The notes beneath the pieces were generated by a model. The model had not been told where the DNA came from and made no database searches. It worked only from the letters and a program-made list of their open reading frames with translations. DNA of 64,000 nt from Brachionus sp. 'Tiscar' (Eukaryota; Rotifera; Eurotatoria; Ploima; Brachionidae), in contig VANL01000027.1 of NCBI GenBank assembly GCA_006352455.1, forward strand, positions 43,406 to 107,405, read 5' to 3'. Made by a program: the position numbers and the translations under genes. Of the stretch, positions 59,277 to 64,000 are shown one piece after another. Positions within the stretch are counted from its first letter, which is position 1. The number at the start of each line of letters is the position of its first letter.

Positions 59277-62054
59277 TTAAACTATGTTTTTATATCTTGC
59301 AAATAGAGCAACTCCAATTGATGCTGCAGCAACTGCCAAACCAGCAGCAATAAATCCAGTATAATTTGTTAAGCTTTTACTAGAAGTCTTTGATTTTTTC
59401 TCATCAGTTTTGGTCACACCGCTCATCATTTTCTGATACATTTTTTTTTCACTTTCATATTGAATTTTATGCTTAGCCTGAGCTTTCAACAATTCTTTTT
59501 TGATATCCTAAAAAAATAATCCTATTCAATTTTTGTTTATTTCTTTTTTTTTTCTTACAGTATTGTTTGGGTCTAATTGAACACCTTTGTTCAAACACTT
59601 AATGGCTTCTTCAGTTTCACCGAGTTGTAAAAGTATTTTTCCACGGATATATAAACCTTTAATATGGTTTGGTTGCGCCGTCAAGACTTTTTCAAGATTA
59701 TCCAAAGCTTGTCTTAATTCAGAAAGTTTGAAATATGCTAGAACTGTGTTCATTAACAAAGCTTGTGATAATTCAACAAACTTTTCTGAATCTTCGCCTG
59801 ATTCATCTCCACGCAAATTAGCTTCATCGAAATATTTAAGACCTTTTTTGTATGAATTTATTGCTTGGTAAAAATCTTGTCTATTAAAATAATAATTTCC
59901 ACGCAACTTTTTTGCTTCTCTTAAAATTAAAATATTAAATTTGCTCAGAAAAAAAAAAATTTGATTAAACTAACGCCAGAGATAGCCGTTCAACAGGATT
60001 CATTTGATTTAATTCGTCCATATCTCGAAAATCTTTGAGCTCAATTTTGTATACTAAATCAGCTTTTGGAGGAATATCGTCTTGTTTTCCCAAATCACCA
60101 AACGCTAACCTTGCTTCGGTAATCATTTCACATAATTCATATTTATCCATTAAACTAACTACCATATCCATTGCTGATATTACATCACCATCGCCGAGTA
60201 TAAACTGCAAATTATCACTATGATCAACTAATTTTTCACGATTATCTTTTAAATAAGCTTCATAGCTGACAGTAACCATTTGTCCACTTGATGGACGGCC
60301 GATGCTAGAATCTCCATATTTTAAAATTTTCTTCAAAAGAGAATCATTTCCTAGAATTTTTTCATATTTTTCGTTTTCAATGACTCTTTCGGGTTCTTTT
60401 TCTAAAACTTCTTTTAAATCTTCTTGAGTATTTTTTCGAACTTAATTTAAAAAAAAATAAATTTTTAAACTTTTAAATTATTTTTGTTAATTTTTTTCGC
60501 TTCTAAATTTTTTTATTAAATTTTGATTCAAATAATTAAATAGGATTGTATAAAAGTTAAATTTAATTCAACAAATCATAAGTTTTGATTAAACTATGTT
60601 TTTATATCGTGCAAATAGAGAAACTCCAATTGCAGCAACTGCCAAACAGTTTTTGTAGAGTTCGAGTTGCAAAAAATAAAACATATTTTTAAAGTAACTA
60701 TTATTTCATTCATCAAATATACAGAGAATTATTATGTCTGAAAATGAAAAATTTATTTTTTGAATGAGTAAAAAAATTATATTAGAGCAATAATTATCTG
60801 TCTATTTACTATTTAAATTTTTTCTAAAACTTATTTTGTTTTAGATACAAAAGTAAGTCAACACAAATTTTTTTTTAATTTTTATAGCTTGAAATTTTTT
60901 TCAGCATAAAACATATCTTTTTGAATTTTGATATAGAAATAAGAAAATTATTATTATTTCAATTAATTAACAATTTTTAAAATTACTTTTTTTCAAAGAT
61001 TTAATTGAAATAAAATTTTTTTTTTCGTAATTTTTTCTCTAACAACCAAAATAATTAATTTACCTTCATTAAGCTTTGAGCTAATTTCTTGACTAAGGAT
61101 ATTGACTTCATCTTTAATGCTTTCCGTAATTTCATATTCTTTATCTAAGTTTTCATCATCGACACTTTTGAGTTTATTTTCTTCGACATAATCGTTTATA
61201 ATGGGTGATGTTACAAATGAAGACGCTTCAGATGATAAATTAGTGACTATCATTGATTCTGTATTCAAATTTTTTTCTCCCTGTTCGTTTATTTTTTCAA
61301 CTTCGGCACATGGTTCTGTTAAAATTTGAGACTCAGTAAGCAAAAGAGTTGATTTGGTGATGTCATCTTCTTTTTGACTAGATTGAATTTCATTCTCAGT
61401 TTGATTGTTTTCTGCTGTTGTCTGGTTTTCTTGAATTGAATCAACTTCAACCGTTGATTCTTTCACATGATCATGTATATTTTCATTTTGTATTTCATCT
61501 ATTATGGACTCAATCATATTACTATCTAAAGTTTCAGTTGGATTTGATTCAGGTTCCAAATTATTATCAACGTTGACCATTGACTCAGTTAGCTTTTCAT
61601 CAGAACTTTCTGCATTGATTTGTTCTGGTTCAAACTTGTCAGTTCTTATGTCAGATTCGTGCGGGATTGAATTTATTTTAATAATTGACTCGGTTAAATC
61701 TGAGACATTTTCGTCATTCCTTTCATTTTGAGAACCAGATTGGTCTTCAGACATGGCTTGCACTTGCTCTATTTCATTTGAATTATTGCTTAAAGTATTA
61801 TCAACATTAGTCGTAGATTCGATAACATTTGTTTTTTCAGATTCGGAATCCTCTTGTATAGGATCATCATCATGTTTTAAGTCTGTCTCGTATGGTTGAA
61901 TATTAACAATAGAATCACTTAAGCTATTTTTTTCTTCCGAGGGCAAATTTTCTATCTCATTTGGCTGCTGAGAATCTTCAACTTTTGTTCCGTTTTTTGC
62001 ATCTAATTCTTGTTCAGGCTTTTTTTCAGTGACTTCTGACTTTTCGTACTCCAT
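59277..62054 (-). CDS. FKBP8: FKBP8-type immunophilin with acidic N-terminal extension
   Basis: Tail-anchored FK506-binding protein of the outer mitochondrial/ER membrane (FKBP38; binds Hsp90 and Bcl-2 in mammals). Four exons join in phase: 62054-61064, 60440-59975, 59919-59559 and 59507-59277, giving 682 residues against 412 in human. Residues 1 to about 330 (exon 1) are an acidic Glu/Asp/Ser/Asn/Thr-rich extension built of loose repeats of the form (T)ES-(I/M/T)-(I/V)-x-(V/I)-(D/N). The FKBP domain follows (GNDSLLKKILKYGDSS, GQMVTVSYEAYL, GDGDVISAMD, GKQDDIPPKADLVYKIEL), then TPR helices (RGNYYFNRQDFYQAINSYKK; ALDNLEKVLTAQPNHIKGLY; EEAIKCLNKGVQLDP) and a C-terminal membrane anchor (YTGFIAAGLAVAAASIGVAL) with a basic end. 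The first exon joins exon 2 exactly in phase, so one protein is the simplest reading. Confidence 0.87.
60555..60650 (-). pseudogene. Partial duplicate of the FKBP8 terminal exon, inside FKBP8 intron 1
   Basis: Closely matches 59231-59343, which covers the FKBP8 stop codon, its 3' flank and the last 20 codons. The copy lacks about 16 bp after the stop and 6 bp within the coding part, so the frame is kept: it would encode AVAAIGVSLFARYKNIV then TAA. The minus-strand frame remains open for about 31 codons from an ATG, but no acceptor in the right phase is visible. Most likely a local duplication relic. Confidence 0.8.
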
Positions 62055-62439
62055 TATTTTTTAAAAAATCTGAAATATCATTTAAAATAATTTATCAAGG
62101 GTTGGATATTGCGAACAAAATTAAAAAGAATAAACAGCTTTTGATTTGGTTTTGGGAATAGACAAATGCATATAAAGAAAGCTTTTCTTATTTAAATATT
62201 ATTCTTTTTTATGTAATTGAAATAAAAATTTGCAATCTATTTGAATTTTTTTTCCTGAGTGTTCATCTAATTGAAAGCTATTCACTTAAGTAAGAACAAA
62301 GCTGAACTAAATAGCAAATATTTGCTCCTTTAAATTCAAATTTTAGCTAGAAATATTTCAAAAATATTCTAGAAACTATTTTTGATAATAAATTTGACAT
62401 AAATTATAAGAGTTAAAACTCAAAAGATTTAAATTAAAA
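62055..62439. promoter_or_regulatory. Divergent promoter between FKBP8 and the HAX1-like gene
   Basis: 385 bp between opposite start codons. It includes the palindromes GAAATATTTC (62350-62359) and TTCTAGAA (62367-62374). These partly resemble heat-shock element halves, but the spacing is not canonical. Confidence 0.4.
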
Positions 62440-62647
62440 ATGGAAGACGATTTTAGGAATCGATCTCGTGGCTTTACCTATGGTTTTGGAAACTTTCCAC
62501 CGAATTTCAACTTTGGCTTTAATGGAAAAAATGATGAGTTTTTCAACTCATTTTATCATCATGATTTCGATCAAATGTTCCAAGATATGGAAAATTTGAT
62601 GAATAATTTTGGTTTTCCAATGATATCAAACATTGAGCATATAACAA
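62440..62647 (+). CDS. First exon of a possible HAX1-like gene (partial)
   Basis: Encodes 69 codons, MEDDFRNRSRGFTYGFGNFP... to NIEHIT, ending at a GTAATT donor in phase 1. The Phe/Asn/Gly-rich start and the FNSFYHHDFDQMFQDMENLM stretch followed by NNFGFP resemble the HAX1 N-terminus (an acidic/FGF-rich region, then FxxLxxxFxxMFxxMG). Later exons were not found with confidence in the window: an acceptor at about 62769 opens a frame in phase to 62967, but its translation looks random. HAX1 is a mitochondrial anti-apoptotic adaptor; the assignment is tentative. Confidence 0.4.
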
Positions 62648-62967
62648 GTAATTTTTTCATTACTATTTAGATAAATCGTTAATAAAATAATTTTTCGAAA
62701 AGAACGACCTAATTCATTTGAATAAAATTTTAGCAAAATAAAATTTTCTGTCAGGCAATTTTTCTTACAGGCTATTTATTAATTTTGATTATCGATAGTC
62801 AAAAAAATATGGAGAGCTATATTAAACAAAAATTATTTTTATATAAACGCAATATCTACTTTTGGCGGTCTAATAGCAGTCACACACGGTACCCAAAAGT
62901 ATTTTGTAATACATCATCTTTTTTTTTCGTCATCTTGAAGTTAATTTATCTATTTAGAATATTTTAA

Positions 62968-63711
62968 GACCTAAATTATAATTATTGAGATCTTTAAGCT
63001 GTAGGTGAAAATAAAATTTATTAAGTAGTTTGAAAGATTTGTTGACCCAAAGAATATTTTTAATATAAGAAGATAAATATTAAAAATATTAAATAGATTC
63101 TTAATTTTTAAGACTTAATTATTTTTCAATTATTTATTAGGTCAATAAAATCATTTTATTAGCCAAACAAAATTAAATGTTAATTTCAAAAAGTATTTGC
63201 AGATAAATCTTGACTTAAAATTTTAAAATTTTAACTAATCTAAAGTTTCCAATAATTACAATAATTCTTATTTTTGTATTTAAAATTAAATAAAAATTTT
63301 CTTGAAAAAAATTGAACAATTTAATCAAAAATAATTAACTTAAGAAAGAGATAAAAAAATTTTTATTTAATAAAAAGAAATACAAAATTATCTCTATTTT
63401 TATTTTTTTATAAGCAAGCTTATTTTTTGGTCAAATTGCTATATAGTTCGAAAAATCTATATCAAACTTTGAACTTTATCTACTTCAAGATTAATACCAG
63501 TTAATATTATTCATGTAATTTTTAATTTTATTTTCATATTTTGCCATATTTTTTGAATAAAGTTGTTAATATGTTAAATTAAGTTGAATGAATTTTAGAG
63601 AAAAAAAGAGAAATTTATTAAACAATGATTTTTACATATATTCAGTAAATAAATGATAATGATTTTTAATTTTTAGAAAGTGAAAAAAATTATAAGATAT
63701 TTGAAAAAAAA
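62968..63711. other. Noncoding stretch before the Tc1 remnant
   Basis: AT-rich DNA with no open frame. If the upstream gene has more exons they may be here, but none is visible. Confidence 0.4.
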
Positions 63712-64000
63712 AGTGTTGGCCGTTTTGATAATGAACACTTATTTATATCAGGAATTAGCATTTTTTTTTTCCGAGTATCAGGTTTGGGTTAGGATTAAGA
63801 ATGTTACGTTCATTTTTTGATAGCTAGATGTAGGGTCTTTTCTTATCTCTCTAAAAATGTAATTTTCATCCCTAATAGTCAATTTCCGAGGTCTACCAGA
63901 ACGGCTTCGATCAGACACAGTATCAGTCTCTTCATATCGTTTTTTTGTTGAAGAGACACATTTTGGAGATACACCTAACATGTTGGCTATCTTATTTTGC
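63712..64000 (-). mobile_element. Internally deleted Tc1/mariner transposon (continues past the window)
   Basis: The minus strand encodes the N-terminal DNA-binding region of a Tc1-type transposase: QNKIANMLGVSPKCVSSTKK (first helix-turn-helix), then the GRPR-like SGRPRKLTIRDENYIFREIR and KDPTSSYQKM. The frame then degenerates and stops at about 63778. No DDE catalytic domain follows; within 60 bp comes a likely terminal repeat, GTGTTGGCCGTTTTGATAAT, with outer and inner GTGTT/AACAC ends at about 63713-63738. The element has therefore lost its catalytic core. Its other end lies right of the window. Confidence 0.75.

Noticed and set aside
62350..62374. Heat-shock element-like palindromes GAAATATTTC and TTCTAGAA
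   Set aside because: The 5-bp nGAAn phasing is not maintained; chance is likely in AT-rich DNA.
62769..62967. Second exon for the HAX1-like gene
   Set aside because: The phase is right and the acceptor is fair, but the translation (KQKLFLYKRNIYFW...) shows no HAX1 similarity and looks random.
1..64000. CRISPR arrays, bacterial operons or viral insertions
   Set aside because: No regularly spaced identical repeats, no Shine-Dalgarno-led gene strings and no viral structural or polymerase genes were seen; all real genes are of animal type.

Overview
This is animal nuclear DNA from a compact, very AT-rich invertebrate genome. Introns are mostly about 45-60 bp with GT...AG ends, genes are intron-split and monocistronic, and the content is typically metazoan: a PIWI protein, Integrator subunit 7, a nicotinic receptor alpha subunit, histone H4 and a Tc1/mariner remnant. 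Low GC, tiny introns and an ankyrin-rich gene fit a monogonont rotifer (Brachionus-like). That placement is an inference from general character, not a sequence match. Splice sites given here were placed by eye using reading-frame continuity, GT/AG ends and family homology.

Layout. 0-8.4 kb: the 3' end of a PIWI gene (+), a 377-bp TA-flanked inverted-repeat element, then MRPL28, TMEM177 and EIF2B4 (all -), with EIF2B4 divergent from an intronless histone H4 (+). 9.2-15.2 kb: two related genes for small secreted lysine-rich peptides (-), separated by a decayed LINE reverse transcriptase fragment; a 57-aa ORF (+); and a six-exon FBXL6-type F-box/LRR gene (-). 15.2-22.9 kb: a 7.8-kb stretch with no convincing gene. 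22.9-27.3 kb: an ankyrin-repeat gene with an N-myristoylation-type start and an exact 225-bp repeat period; its intron carries foldback elements. 28.9-39.2 kb: a cationic amino acid transporter (+), a PH-domain gene (-) and INTS7 (+), the last two sharing a 90-bp promoter. 40.9-47.8 kb: a tau/MAP-like protein (-), a TMEM26-like protein (+) and RABGGTA (-). 50.2-53.8 kb: a nicotinic acetylcholine receptor alpha subunit (+), tRNA-Thr(AGU) (-) and two small unknown genes (-). 56.6-62.7 kb: mitochondrial CLPX (-), FKBP8 with a long acidic N-terminal extension (-), and the first exon of a possible HAX1-like gene (+). 63.7 kb to the end: an internally deleted Tc1/mariner transposon.

Most genes are unrelated housekeeping genes. 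Several act in mitochondria (MRPL28, TMEM177, CLPX, FKBP8), but they are not adjacent enough to suggest co-regulation. The least explained items are the paired lysine-rich secreted peptides with matching TATA boxes, the 75-residue double-ankyrin super-repeat, the acidic repeat extension on FKBP8 together with a second in-frame copy of its tail-anchor end inside intron 1, and several foldback or MITE-like families.
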